Source: Castellaniella sp044508625
GTDB lineage: Bacteria; Pseudomonadota; Gammaproteobacteria; Burkholderiales; Burkholderiaceae_B
NCBI GenBank assembly: GCA_044508625.1
Contig: JBIQHJ010000013.1
Span: 1 to 64,000 of the forward strand
Reading direction: 5' to 3'
Length of the DNA stretch: 64,000 nucleotides
Under the pieces are notes generated by a model. The model did no database searches. It worked only from the letters and a program-made list of their open reading frames with translations, and was not told the DNA's origin. Made by a program: the position numbers and the translations under genes. Shown one piece after another: positions 20,798-28,908 of this stretch; position 1 is the first letter of the stretch, and every line of letters starts with the position of its first letter.

Positions 20798-23644
20798 ATG
20801 ACCGCCTCCGCCGAATCGCCCAGCCAGTTGCCCAAGAGTTTTGAACCGCAGGACATCGAGTCCCGCTGGTACGCGCACTGGGAGCGCCAAGGGCTGTTCG
20901 ACGGCGGCCGGCACGTCCAGCCGCCCGAGGGGCGCGAGCCGGCCTCCTTCGCCATCCAGTTCCCGCCGCCCAACGTCACGGGGACCCTGCACATGGGCCA
21001 CGCGTTCAACCAGACCATCATGGACGGCCTGGTCCGCTACCATCGCATGCGCGGCGACGATACCGTGTTCATCCCCGGCACCGATCACGCCGGCATCGCC
21101 ACGCAGATCGTCGTCGAGCGCCAGCTCGACGCGGAAAAGATCTCGCGCCACGACCTCGGCCGCGAGAAATTCCTCGAGCGCGTCTGGGCCTGGAAGGAAA
21201 AATCCGGCAGCACCATCACCGGCCAGTTCCGCCGCCTGGGCTCGTCCTGCGACTGGTCGCGGGAATACTTCACCATGGACGAACGCCTGTCGCGCGGCGT
21301 GGTCGAGGTCTTCGTGCGGCTCTACGAACAGGGCCTGATCTACCGCGGCAAGCGCCTGGTGAACTGGGACCCGGTGCTGGGCACCGCGGTGTCCGACCTC
21401 GAGGTCGTCAGCACCGAGGAGGACGGCCACATGTGGGAGATCCGCTACCCGCTGACCCGGCCCGCCGGCGGGCTGGAGCACCTGGTGGTGGCCACCACGC
21501 GGCCCGAGACCATGCTGGGCGACGTGGCCGTCATGGTCCATCCCGAGGACGAGCGCTACGCCCACCTGATCGGCCAGACCGTGACCCTGCCCCTGGTCGG
21601 GCGCGAGATCCCGGTGATCGCCGACGGCTACGTCGACCGCGAATTCGGCACCGGCGTCGTCAAGGTCACGCCGGCGCACGATTTCAACGACTATGCCGTG
21701 GGCCAGCGCCACGGCCTGCCGATGATCGGCATCCTGACGCTGGACGCCCGCATCTCGGACGAGGCGCCCGAGGCCTACCGGGGCATGGACCGCTTCGAGG
21801 CGCGCAAGCGCGTCGTCGCCGACCTCGAGGCCCAGGGGCTGCTGCAGGCCGTGCGCGCGCACAAGCTGATGGTGCCGCGCGGCGACCGCAGCAACACCAT
21901 CATCGAGCCCATGCTCACCGACCAATGGTTCGTGGCCATGAGCCGGCCGGCGCCCGAGGGCAGCCTGCATCCGGGCAAGAGCATCACCGAGGTGGCGCTC
22001 GAGGTGGTGGCCGACGGCCGCGTGCGCTTCGTGCCCGAGAACTGGACCACCACCTACGACCAGTGGCTCGAGAACATCCAGGACTGGTGCATCTCGCGCC
22101 AGCTCTGGTGGGGCCACCAGATCCCCGCCTGGCATGCGGCCGACGGCCGGTTCTTCGTCGCGCGCACGGCCGCGGAGGCCGAGCGCCAGGCGCGCGCGGC
22201 CGGCATCGAGGGCCCGCTCACGCGCGACCCCGACGTGCTCGACACCTGGTTCTCGTCGGCGCTGGTGCCCTTCACCGACCTGGGCTGGCCCGAGCAGACC
22301 CCCGACCTCGCGCGCTACCTGCCCTCGAGCGTGCTGGTGACCGGATTCGACATCATTTTCTTCTGGGTGGCCCGCATGATCATGATGAGCATGCACCACA
22401 CCGGGCAGGTTCCCTTCCGCACCGTCTACGTCCACGGGCTGGTGTGCGACATGGAAGGCAAGAAAATGTCCAAGTCCAAGGGCAACACGATCGATCCGGT
22501 CGACCTGATCGACGGCATCGCCCTGGACGCCCTGCTCGAGAAACGCACCGCCGGCCTGATGAATCCCAAGCAGGCCGAGGCCATCCGCAAGCGCACGCGC
22601 AAGGACTATCCCGAGGGCATCCCCGCCTACGGGGCCGATGCGCTGCGCTTTACCATGGCGGCCTACGCGACGCTCGGGCGCAACATCAATTTCGACCTCA
22701 AGCGCTGCGAGGGCTACCGCAACTTCTGCAACAAGCTCTGGAACGCGACCCGCTTCGTGCTGATGAACGTCGAGGGCCACGACCTCGGCCGGCCCCAGCC
22801 GGGCGATCTGTCCTTCGCCGACCGCTGGATCATCGACGGCCTCCAGGGCCTGATCGACGAGGTCCACGCCGGTTTCGAGCAGTACCGCTTCGACCAGGTG
22901 GCCGACCGCCTCTACCATTTCATCTGGGACGAATACTGCGACTGGTACGTCGAGCTGGCCAAGGTGCGCCTGCAGGGCGGCGACGCCACGCAGTGCGCGG
23001 CCACGCGGCGCACCCTGATCCACGTGCTCGAGACCCTGCTGCGCCTGGTCCACCCCATCATGCCCTTCATCACCGAGGAGCTCTGGCAAAAGGTGTCGGC
23101 GGCCGCGGGCGTGCGCGCCGAGACGGCCGAGGCCAGCATCAGCATCCAGCCCTACCCGGTCTCGCGCGCCGACCTGCGCGACGCGGACGCCGCCGCGCGC
23201 ATGGCCGGGTTCAAGTCGCTGACCGACGCCATCCGCGCCCTGCGCGGCGAGATGAACCTCGCCCCCGGCCAGCGCGTGCCCCTGCTGGTGCAGGGCGGCA
23301 TCGCCGGCCTGGACGAGCTGCGCCCCTACCTGATGGCCCTGGCCCGCCTCGAGAGCGTCCAGGCCGTCGAGCGGCTGCCGGACCTGGGCGCGCCGGTGCA
23401 GGTCCTGGGCGCCGTCCAGCTCATGCTGCATGTAGAGATCGACGCGGCCGCGGAACGCGCGCGCCTCGACAAGGAAATCGACCGCCTCGAGAAAGAGATC
23501 GCCAAGGCGCGGGGCAAGCTCGGCAATGCGAGCTTCGTCGAGCGCGCGCCCGCCGCCGTGGTCGAGCAGGAAAAGGCCCGCCTCGCCCAGTTCGGCGACA
23601 CCCTGGACAAGGTGCGCGCGCAGCGCGCGCGCGTGGGCGGGTAA
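20798..23644 (+). CDS. valS: Valine--tRNA ligase
   Basis: Class Ia synthetase that charges tRNA-Val and edits threonine. 948 residues: HIGH motif as H65-M-G-H68 in PPPNVTGTLHMGHAFN, CP1 editing domain, KMSKS motif (KKMSKSKGNTIDP), anticodon-binding domain and the C-terminal coiled-coil arm (RLDKEIDRLEKEIAKARGKL). ATG at 20798 (MTASAESPSQLPKSFEP); an in-frame TTG 39 bp upstream is less likely. Single gene followed by a strong hairpin terminator. Confidence 0.97.
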   Translation: MTASAESPSQLPKSFEPQDIESRWYAHWERQGLFDGGRHVQPPEGREPASFAIQFPPPNVTGTLHMGHAFNQTIMDGLVRYHRMRGDDTVFIPGTDHAGIATQIVVERQLDAEKISRHDLGREKFLERVWAWKEKSGSTITGQFRRLGSSCDWSREYFTMDERLSRGVVEVFVRLYEQGLIYRGKRLVNWDPVLGTAVSDLEVVSTEEDGHMWEIRYPLTRPAGGLEHLVVATTRPETMLGDVAVMVHPEDERYAHLIGQTVTLPLVGREIPVIADGYVDREFGTGVVKVTPAHDFNDYAVGQRHGLPMIGILTLDARISDEAPEAYRGMDRFEARKRVVADLEAQGLLQAVRAHKLMVPRGDRSNTIIEPMLTDQWFVAMSRPAPEGSLHPGKSITEVALEVVADGRVRFVPENWTTTYDQWLENIQDWCISRQLWWGHQIPAWHAADGRFFVARTAAEAERQARAAGIEGPLTRDPDVLDTWFSSALVPFTDLGWPEQTPDLARYLPSSVLVTGFDIIFFWVARMIMMSMHHTGQVPFRTVYVHGLVCDMEGKKMSKSKGNTIDPVDLIDGIALDALLEKRTAGLMNPKQAEAIRKRTRKDYPEGIPAYGADALRFTMAAYATLGRNINFDLKRCEGYRNFCNKLWNATRFVLMNVEGHDLGRPQPGDLSFADRWIIDGLQGLIDEVHAGFEQYRFDQVADRLYHFIWDEYCDWYVELAKVRLQGGDATQCAATRRTLIHVLETLLRLVHPIMPFITEELWQKVSAAAGVRAETAEASISIQPYPVSRADLRDADAAARMAGFKSLTDAIRALRGEMNLAPGQRVPLLVQGGIAGLDELRPYLMALARLESVQAVERLPDLGAPVQVLGAVQLMLHVEIDAAAERARLDKEIDRLEKEIAKARGKLGNASFVERAPAAVVEQEKARLAQFGDTLDKVRAQRARVGG

Positions 23645-23651
23645 CAACAAC

Positions 23652-23680
23652 GCGGGCGGCCGATGGCCGCCCGCCTTATT
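23652..23680 (+). terminator. Rho-independent terminator of valS
   Basis: Perfect 10-bp stem: GCGGGCGGCC at 23652-23661, 3-nt loop GAT, GGCCGCCCGC at 23665-23674, then CTTATTT. It sits 7 bp after the valS stop and overlaps the last codons of the convergent DUF2892 gene; it may act on both strands. Confidence 0.75.
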
Positions 23681-23864
23681 TCAGCGGGCAGGTCCGTATG
23701 CCCAGCAGGGCGTACAGCGGGCAGAAGCGAAACAGGCCCGTCGCCAGCGGGATCACGCCCAGCCACCCCCACCAGCCGACCGTGCCGGTCGCCGCGAGCG
23801 CGATGAGGACGATGCCGACGATGATCCGCAGGACGCGGTCGATGGTTCCGATATTGAATTTCAT
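23676..23864 (-). CDS. Small DUF2892 (YgaP-like) membrane protein
   Basis: 62 residues, MKFNIGTIDRVLRIIVGIVL to IRTCPLK, with two hydrophobic helices separated by a Trp/Gly-rich turn (GWWGW) and the family signature FCPLYALLG...TCP near the C-terminus. DUF2892 is the membrane part of YgaP, a rhodanese-fused inner-membrane protein of E. coli, and stand-alone copies are often near sulfur genes. Its ATG overlaps the stop of the ArsR gene as ATGA, so the pair is translationally coupled. The molecular function is unknown; two Cys residues in the motif could carry sulfur or metal. Confidence 0.88.
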   Translation of the reverse strand: MKFNIGTIDRVLRIIVGIVLIALAATGTVGWWGWLGVIPLATGLFRFCPLYALLGIRTCPLK

Positions 23865-24238
23865 GATGACTCCTGTGACGTGACGGGGGGATCGGATGCC
23901 TCGCGGATCGAGGCGAAGGCCGCGCGCTGCCGGGCGCCCTCCTCGATCTGACGCAGGATGCTGCCGCAGACGAGGTCGCACAGGGCGCCGACGGACGGAT
24001 CGGCAATCTGGTAGTACACGCTGTTGCCGCGCGCCTCGCGGGCGACCAGCCCGTGCTTTTTCAGCACCGACAGGTGGCGCGAGACGTTGGCCGTGGTGTA
24101 GCCGCACAGCTCGGCGAGCTCGCCGACGTTGTGCTCGCCCTGCCGCAGCAGGCTGAGGATGTGCAGGCGCGTGGGCTCGGACAAGGCGCGGAAATAGGCC
24201 GCGACCGGCTCGAGCACCTCAGGTGGTAGTAGACCCAT
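23861..24238 (-). CDS. ArsR/SmtB-family transcriptional repressor
   Basis: Winged-helix repressor, 125 residues from ATG 24238 (MGLLPPEVLEPVAAYFRALS). Core HTH is NVGELAELCGYTTANVSRHLSVLKKHGLV, then the wing and a C-terminal alpha-5. Cys45 sits at the start of the recognition region; Cys87 and Cys91 form a CxxxC in alpha-5 (LCDLVCGSI), a plausible thiol or metal sensor site. Known ArsR-type sulfide sensors (SqrR, BigR) use two other cysteines, so the inducer is an inference. Longer starts exist (ATG 24268; TTG 24304), but the predicted promoter would start transcription near 24298. It is divergent from an RND pump-SQR operon, its likely target, and coupled to a DUF2892 gene. Confidence 0.88.
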   Translation of the reverse strand: MGLLPPEVLEPVAAYFRALSEPTRLHILSLLRQGEHNVGELAELCGYTTANVSRHLSVLKKHGLVAREARGNSVYYQIADPSVGALCDLVCGSILRQIEEGARQRAAFASIREASDPPVTSQESS

Positions 24239-24385
24239 GTCAATGACGTCGCAATGATACGAGCGCATAGTGTACGTCAGTTGTTCAACTTTGGGATTTA
24301 TCAATTAATTGACTATTTACGTCATTAGTTAAATAATAGCACGCATTCCCTGGTTCGTTCCACATTTTTTTCAGCCCCCCAACTC
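24239..24385. promoter_or_regulatory. Overlapping face-to-face promoters and operator candidates (arsR / RND-SQR operon)
   Basis: The plus strand has TTGACT (24309-24314), a 17-bp spacer and AATAAT (24332-24337), 5/6 matches to both sigma-70 boxes, driving the pump operon. The minus strand has TTAACT (24327-24332), 17 bp and ATTAAT (24304-24309) towards arsR. Two palindromes lie on these boxes: TCAATTAATTGA (24301-24312) and TATTTA-N10-TAAATA (24314-24335). One repressor bound here would shut both promoters, the expected autoregulatory ArsR layout. Derived by inspection. Confidence 0.6.
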
Positions 24386-25465
24386 ATGAGAGCAGACGAT
24401 CGCCCCGCCCTCCCGCCACGGACCGCCACCCGGCGGCCGGCCCTTCCGATCCCGCGTCCCGCCTGGGTGCTGGCCATCCTCCTCGGCTTCGGCGCGGGGG
24501 CCCAGGCCGCCGCCCCGGACACCGTTCCCGTGGAATCCGTTATGGCCGCCGACCGGGTGGAGCTCGACGGCACGGTCGAGGCGGTGCGCGACACCACGAT
24601 CTCGGCGCAGGTCGCCGGCGAGGTCGTGGACGTCGGCGCGCGGGCCGGCCAGGCGGTGCGCGCCGGCCAGCTCCTGCTGCGCCTGGACGCCGAGAGCGCC
24701 CGACAGGCGCGGGCGGCGGCCGATTCGCAGGTGAGCGAGGCCGAGTCCGCCCTCGTCCTGGCCCAGGCCGACCTCAAGCGCCAGCGGGCGCTGCGCGAAC
24801 AGCAATACATCAGCCAGGCCGCCTATGAGCAGGCCCGCGCCCGCTACCAGGCCGCGCAAGCGCGGGTCGCCGCGCAGCGGGCGCAGGCGCTGGCCGCCGG
24901 GGCCCAGGCCGGCCACTTCCTGATCCAGGCGCCCTACGACGGCGTCATCGCCTCCTTCGAGGCCCACCCCGGCGACATGGTGATGCCGGGCCGGCCGCTG
25001 GCGACGATGTTCGATCCCTCCGCGCTGCGGATCGAGGCGCAGGTGCCCCAGTACCTGCTCCACCGGCTGGCCGGCGCGGCCCGGATCCACTGGCCGTCCG
25101 GGCTCGCCCAGGGGCTGCCGGACACGCTGCCCATCGAGGTCCTGCCCACCCGCCAGGCCGCCAGCCTGACCGGCGCCATCCGCCTCGAGCTGCCCGCCGG
25201 CGCCGCGGGCCCGGTCCCGGGCATGCCCGTGCGCCTGTCCATCGAGATCCCGGACAGCCTGCGCGAGCGCCTGCGGATCCCCTCGGGCGCCGTGCTGCGC
25301 CGCGGCGAGCTGACCGGCGCCTACGTGCTGGACGGCCAGGGCGCCGCGCACCTGCGCCAGATCCGCACCGGGCCGGCGGACGGCCCATGGGTCGAGGTGC
25401 TCTCGGGCCTGCGGGCGTCCGAGCGCGTGCTGGCCGATCCGGCCCGCGTCCCGAGCGGAGGGTGA
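24386..25465 (+). CDS. RND efflux periplasmic adaptor (membrane fusion protein)
   Basis: Adaptor of a tripartite efflux pump. 359 residues: N-terminal signal/anchor (hydrophobic WVLAILLGFGAGAQA, about residues 30-45), biotinyl-lipoyl half-motifs (TTISAQVAGEVVDVGARAGQ and IQAPYDGVIASF), an alpha-helical hairpin with Ala/Gln-rich coiled coil between them, then beta-barrel and membrane-proximal domains. The N-terminal 28 residues before the hydrophobic part are long, so the true start could be later. First gene of the operon; its stop is 4 bp before the RND permease ATG. Confidence 0.92.
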   Translation: MRADDRPALPPRTATRRPALPIPRPAWVLAILLGFGAGAQAAAPDTVPVESVMAADRVELDGTVEAVRDTTISAQVAGEVVDVGARAGQAVRAGQLLLRLDAESARQARAAADSQVSEAESALVLAQADLKRQRALREQQYISQAAYEQARARYQAAQARVAAQRAQALAAGAQAGHFLIQAPYDGVIASFEAHPGDMVMPGRPLATMFDPSALRIEAQVPQYLLHRLAGAARIHWPSGLAQGLPDTLPIEVLPTRQAASLTGAIRLELPAGAAGPVPGMPVRLSIEIPDSLRERLRIPSGAVLRRGELTGAYVLDGQGAAHLRQIRTGPADGPWVEVLSGLRASERVLADPARVPSGG

Positions 25466-25469
25466 GGCC

Positions 25470-28400
25470 ATGGCGACCAGGCTCGGCATCGCAGGCCGCA
25501 TCACCGCCCTGTTCCAGGACAATCGCATCACCCCGCTGCTGGCGCTCGCGCTGCTGCTGATGGGCGTGTTCGCCCTGCTCGCCACCCCGCGCGAGGAGGA
25601 GCCCCAGATCGACGTCACGATGGCCACCGTGCTGGTCGCCTGGCCCGGCGCCTCGGCGGACGACGTCGAGCGGATCGTCGCCGGCCCGGCCGAGCGGATC
25701 CTCGCGCGCATCGACGGGATGGACCACGTGATGTCGATGTCGACGCCGGGCCTGGCGGTGCTGACCGCGCAGTTCCAGGTCGGGGTCCCGCGCACCGAGG
25801 CCCTCGTGCGGCTGCACGACACCCTGCGCACGCACGCCGACTGGCTGCCCATGGACCTGGGCGTCCTGCCGCCCGCGATCCGGCCCAAGGGGGTGGACGA
25901 CGTGCCCATCGTCACGCTGACCCTGCACGCCGCGCAGGCGGATGGGCACGCCCTGCAGCGGGTCGCCCGCAGCATCGAATCCGACCTCAAGCGCATCCCT
26001 GGCACACGCGACATCTGGCTGATCGGCGGATCGCCCCATACCGTGCGCGTGGACCTGGACGCCGCGCGCATGGCCGCCGCCGGGATCGCCCCGGGCGATA
26101 TCGCGCAGGCGCTGCGGGCCGCCAACCTCGGCGCGCACGCGGGCGAGCTGCTCGAGGGCAACCACAGCCTCGTCGTGGACGCGGGCCGGTTCCTGCGCCG
26201 CGGCGAGGAGGTCGCCGGCCTGATCGTGGGCCTGCGCGACGGACGCCCCGTCTACCTGCGCGAGCTGGCCCGCGTGAGCGAGGGCGCACCGCCGCCCGAG
26301 GACTACGTGAGCTACCGCGCCCGGGGGGACGCCGCGGGGCCGGCCCGGGCCGCCGTGACCCTGGCCATCACCAAGAAGCCCGGCGAGAACGCCATCGAGG
26401 TCGCCGACGCGGTGATGCGGCGGGTGTCCGAACTGCGCGGGCAGGTGATCCCGGACGGGATCGAGGTCGCCGAGACCCGCAACTACGGCGCCACCGCCGA
26501 CGACAAGGCCCGCACCCTGATCCAGAAGCTGATCTTCGCCACCCTGTCGGTGGTGCTGCTGGTCATGCTGGCGCTGGGCCGGCGCGAGGCCCTGATCGTG
26601 GGCCTGGCGGTGGGCCTGACCCTGGCGGCCACCCTGTTCGCCTCCTGGGCCTGGGGCTTCACCCTGAACCGCGTCTCGCTGTTCGCCCTGATCTTCTCGA
26701 TCGGCATCCTGGTCGACGACGCCATCGTCGTGGTCGAGAACATCCACCGCCACGGCGTCCTGCATCCCGAGGTGCCCCTGCTCCAGCGCATCCCGGCGGC
26801 GGTCGACGAGGTGGGCGGGCCGACCATCCTCGCGACCTTCACGGTGATCGCCGCCCTGCTGCCCATGGCCTTCGTCAGCGGGCTGATGGGCCCCTACATG
26901 AGCCCCATCCCCATCAACGCCAGCATGGGCATGCTCATCTCGCTGCTCATCGCGCTGACCCTGACCCCGTGGCTGGCGCTCCATTTCGAACGTCGCGGAC
27001 GCCATGGCGCGGCCGCGCCCGGGCAGGCCGCGTCCGGGCGTGGCCGGGCCTGGTTCGGACGGATCTTCGGGCCCTTCCTGGACGGGCCGCGCGCGGCCTT
27101 CCACCGCCGCCTGATGGGGCTGGCGGTGCTGGGACTGATCGCCGCCTCGGCCCTGCTGCCGGTGGTGGGCTGGGTGGAACTCAAGATGCTGCCCTTCGAC
27201 GACAAGTCGGAATTCCAGGTGGTGGTCGACATGCCGGCCGGCACCCCGGTCGAGCAGACCGAGGCCGTGCTGCAGGAGCTCGCGGACCACCTGCTGACCC
27301 TTCCCGAGGTGAGCAACGTCCAGGCCTACGCCGGCACGGCCTCGCCCATCAATTTCAACGGCCTGGTGCGCCAGTACGACCTGCGCCGGGATCCGGCCCT
27401 GGGCGACCTGCAGGTCAACCTGGCGGACAAGGGCGAGCGCAGCGCGCAGAGCCACGACATCGCCATGCGCGCGCGCCCCGCCCTCGCGGCCATCGCCGCG
27501 CGCCACGGGGCGACCCTCCAGGTGGTCGAGGTCCCGCCGGGGCCGCCGGTGCTCGCGCCGATCGTGGCCCAGGTCTACGGTCCCGAGGCCGAAGGCCGCC
27601 TGGCGCTGGCGCGCGCGGTGCGCGAGGTCTTCGAGCGGACCGAGGGCATGGTGGACGTCCACGACAGCACCATCGCCACGGCCCCGCGCCTGAGGCTGGA
27701 GGTCGATCGCGAGCGCGCGGCGCGCGCCGGCGTGCCGCAGGCGGCCATCGTCGAGGCGCTGCGCACCGGCCTGGGCGGCGCCGTGGCCGGCTACCTGCAT
27801 GACGGCGCGACGCGGCCCACGCCCATCGTCCTGCGGCTGCCGCCCGAGCGGCACGGCGACCTGGGCGCGCTGCTGCAACTGCGGGTGCGCGGCGCCGGCG
27901 GCGAGGCGGTGCCCATCGGGGAATTGCTGCGCGAGGTCCGCGACACGCGCGAGCAGCCCGCGCACCACAAGGACCTGCTGCCCGTCCAGTACGTGACCGC
28001 CGACATGGCCGGCGCGGTGGACAGCCCCCTGTACGGCATGTTCGCCGCGCGCAAGGCGGTGCTCGCGCTGCCCACGCCCGACGGCAGGCCCCTGCGGGAG
28101 CACTTCATCGCCGCCCCCGAGAACCCCTACGCCGGCTACGCCATCAAATGGGACGGCGAATGGCAGATCACCTACGAGACCTTCCGCGACATGGGCCTGG
28201 CCTACGCGGTGGGCCTGCTGCTGATCTACCTGCTGGTGGTGGCCCATTTCGGCTCCTACCTGATCCCGCTGATCATCATGGCGCCCATCCCGCTGACCAT
28301 CATCGGCGTGATGCCGGGCCACGCGCTGCTGGGCCGGCAATTCACCGCGACCAGCATGATCGGGATGATCGCCCTGGCCGGCATCATCGTGCGCAACTCC

Positions 28401-28685
28401 ATCCTGCTGGTCGACTTCATCGCCCTGCGCCTGCGCGAGGGCTCGGCCTTCGGCGCGGCCGTGATCGAGTCGGCCGCCGCGCGCGCCCGGCCCATCGTCC
28501 TGACCGGGCTGGCGGCCATGCTGGGCGCCTTCTTCATCCTCGACGATCCGATCTTCAACGGGCTGGCGATCGCCCTGATCTTCGGCATCCTGGTTTCCAC
28601 CGCGCTCACCCTCGTGGTCATCCCGCTGATGGTCTACAGCGCCTACCGCAAACGCCCGCAAGCCCTTTTTCATCAAGGAGACTGA
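25470..28685 (+). CDS. RND-family efflux permease (HAE/AcrB-like)
   Basis: Proton-driven inner-membrane pump, 1071 residues, full length. TM1 near residues 20-38, large periplasmic loops (PREEEPQIDVTMATVLVAWPG), and the TM4 proton-relay pair D416-D417 in GILVDDAIVVVENIHRHG, the pattern of hydrophobe/amphiphile exporters rather than CusA-type metal pumps. The final membrane bundle includes MIGMIALAGIIVRNSILLVDF. Within the operon it is followed after one base by a DUF2892 gene. Substrate is unknown; the co-transcribed sulfide:quinone oxidoreductase hints at a sulfur-derived or redox-linked substrate. Confidence 0.94.
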   Translation: MATRLGIAGRITALFQDNRITPLLALALLLMGVFALLATPREEEPQIDVTMATVLVAWPGASADDVERIVAGPAERILARIDGMDHVMSMSTPGLAVLTAQFQVGVPRTEALVRLHDTLRTHADWLPMDLGVLPPAIRPKGVDDVPIVTLTLHAAQADGHALQRVARSIESDLKRIPGTRDIWLIGGSPHTVRVDLDAARMAAAGIAPGDIAQALRAANLGAHAGELLEGNHSLVVDAGRFLRRGEEVAGLIVGLRDGRPVYLRELARVSEGAPPPEDYVSYRARGDAAGPARAAVTLAITKKPGENAIEVADAVMRRVSELRGQVIPDGIEVAETRNYGATADDKARTLIQKLIFATLSVVLLVMLALGRREALIVGLAVGLTLAATLFASWAWGFTLNRVSLFALIFSIGILVDDAIVVVENIHRHGVLHPEVPLLQRIPAAVDEVGGPTILATFTVIAALLPMAFVSGLMGPYMSPIPINASMGMLISLLIALTLTPWLALHFERRGRHGAAAPGQAASGRGRAWFGRIFGPFLDGPRAAFHRRLMGLAVLGLIAASALLPVVGWVELKMLPFDDKSEFQVVVDMPAGTPVEQTEAVLQELADHLLTLPEVSNVQAYAGTASPINFNGLVRQYDLRRDPALGDLQVNLADKGERSAQSHDIAMRARPALAAIAARHGATLQVVEVPPGPPVLAPIVAQVYGPEAEGRLALARAVREVFERTEGMVDVHDSTIATAPRLRLEVDRERAARAGVPQAAIVEALRTGLGGAVAGYLHDGATRPTPIVLRLPPERHGDLGALLQLRVRGAGGEAVPIGELLREVRDTREQPAHHKDLLPVQYVTADMAGAVDSPLYGMFAARKAVLALPTPDGRPLREHFIAAPENPYAGYAIKWDGEWQITYETFRDMGLAYAVGLLLIYLLVVAHFGSYLIPLIIMAPIPLTIIGVMPGHALLGRQFTATSMIGMIALAGIIVRNSILLVDFIALRLREGSAFGAAVIESAAARARPIVLTGLAAMLGAFFILDDPIFNGLAIALIFGILVSTALTLVVIPLMVYSAYRKRPQALFHQGD

Positions 28686-28686
28686 C

Positions 28687-28896
28687 ATGACTTCCTGGCA
28701 ACTCGTCCGCGTATTCGCGGGGTTCTTCATCCTGCTCTCGCTGCTCCTGGGCGCCCCCGCCAGCCCCTGGTTCGTCAGCCAGTGGTGGCTCGCGTTCACG
28801 GTCTTCGTCGGCCTGAACATCCTCCAGAGCGGCGTGACCCGCTGGTGCCTGCTCGAGCGCATCATGCGCCGCCTCGGGGCGCGGCAGGGCGACTGA
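28687..28896 (+). CDS. Small DUF2892 membrane protein in the RND operon
   Basis: 69 residues, MTSWQLVRVFAGFFILLSLL, two hydrophobic helices (about residues 7-23 and 31-47) and the DUF2892 tail SGVTRWCLLERIMRRLG with a single Cys. AAGGAG lies 8 bp before the ATG, and only one base separates it from the RND stop. It is the second DUF2892 peptide in 5 kb; this one belongs to the pump operon, the other to the arsR transcript. A role as pump accessory or sulfur relay is inference only. Confidence 0.85.
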   Translation: MTSWQLVRVFAGFFILLSLLLGAPASPWFVSQWWLAFTVFVGLNILQSGVTRWCLLERIMRRLGARQGD

Positions 28897-28908
28897 ACCG
28901 GCGAGGCC

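Noticed and set aside
23861..24238. Arsenic resistance operon regulator
   Set aside because: No arsB, arsC or acr3 nearby; linked genes are DUF2892, RND pump and SQR, and the ELCVCDL arsenic motif is absent.
25470..28685. Heavy-metal (CusA/CzcA-type) RND pump
   Set aside because: The TM4 motif is GILVDDAIVVVEN as in drug/hydrophobe exporters, and no Met/His-rich metal motifs or CusF-like gene is present.
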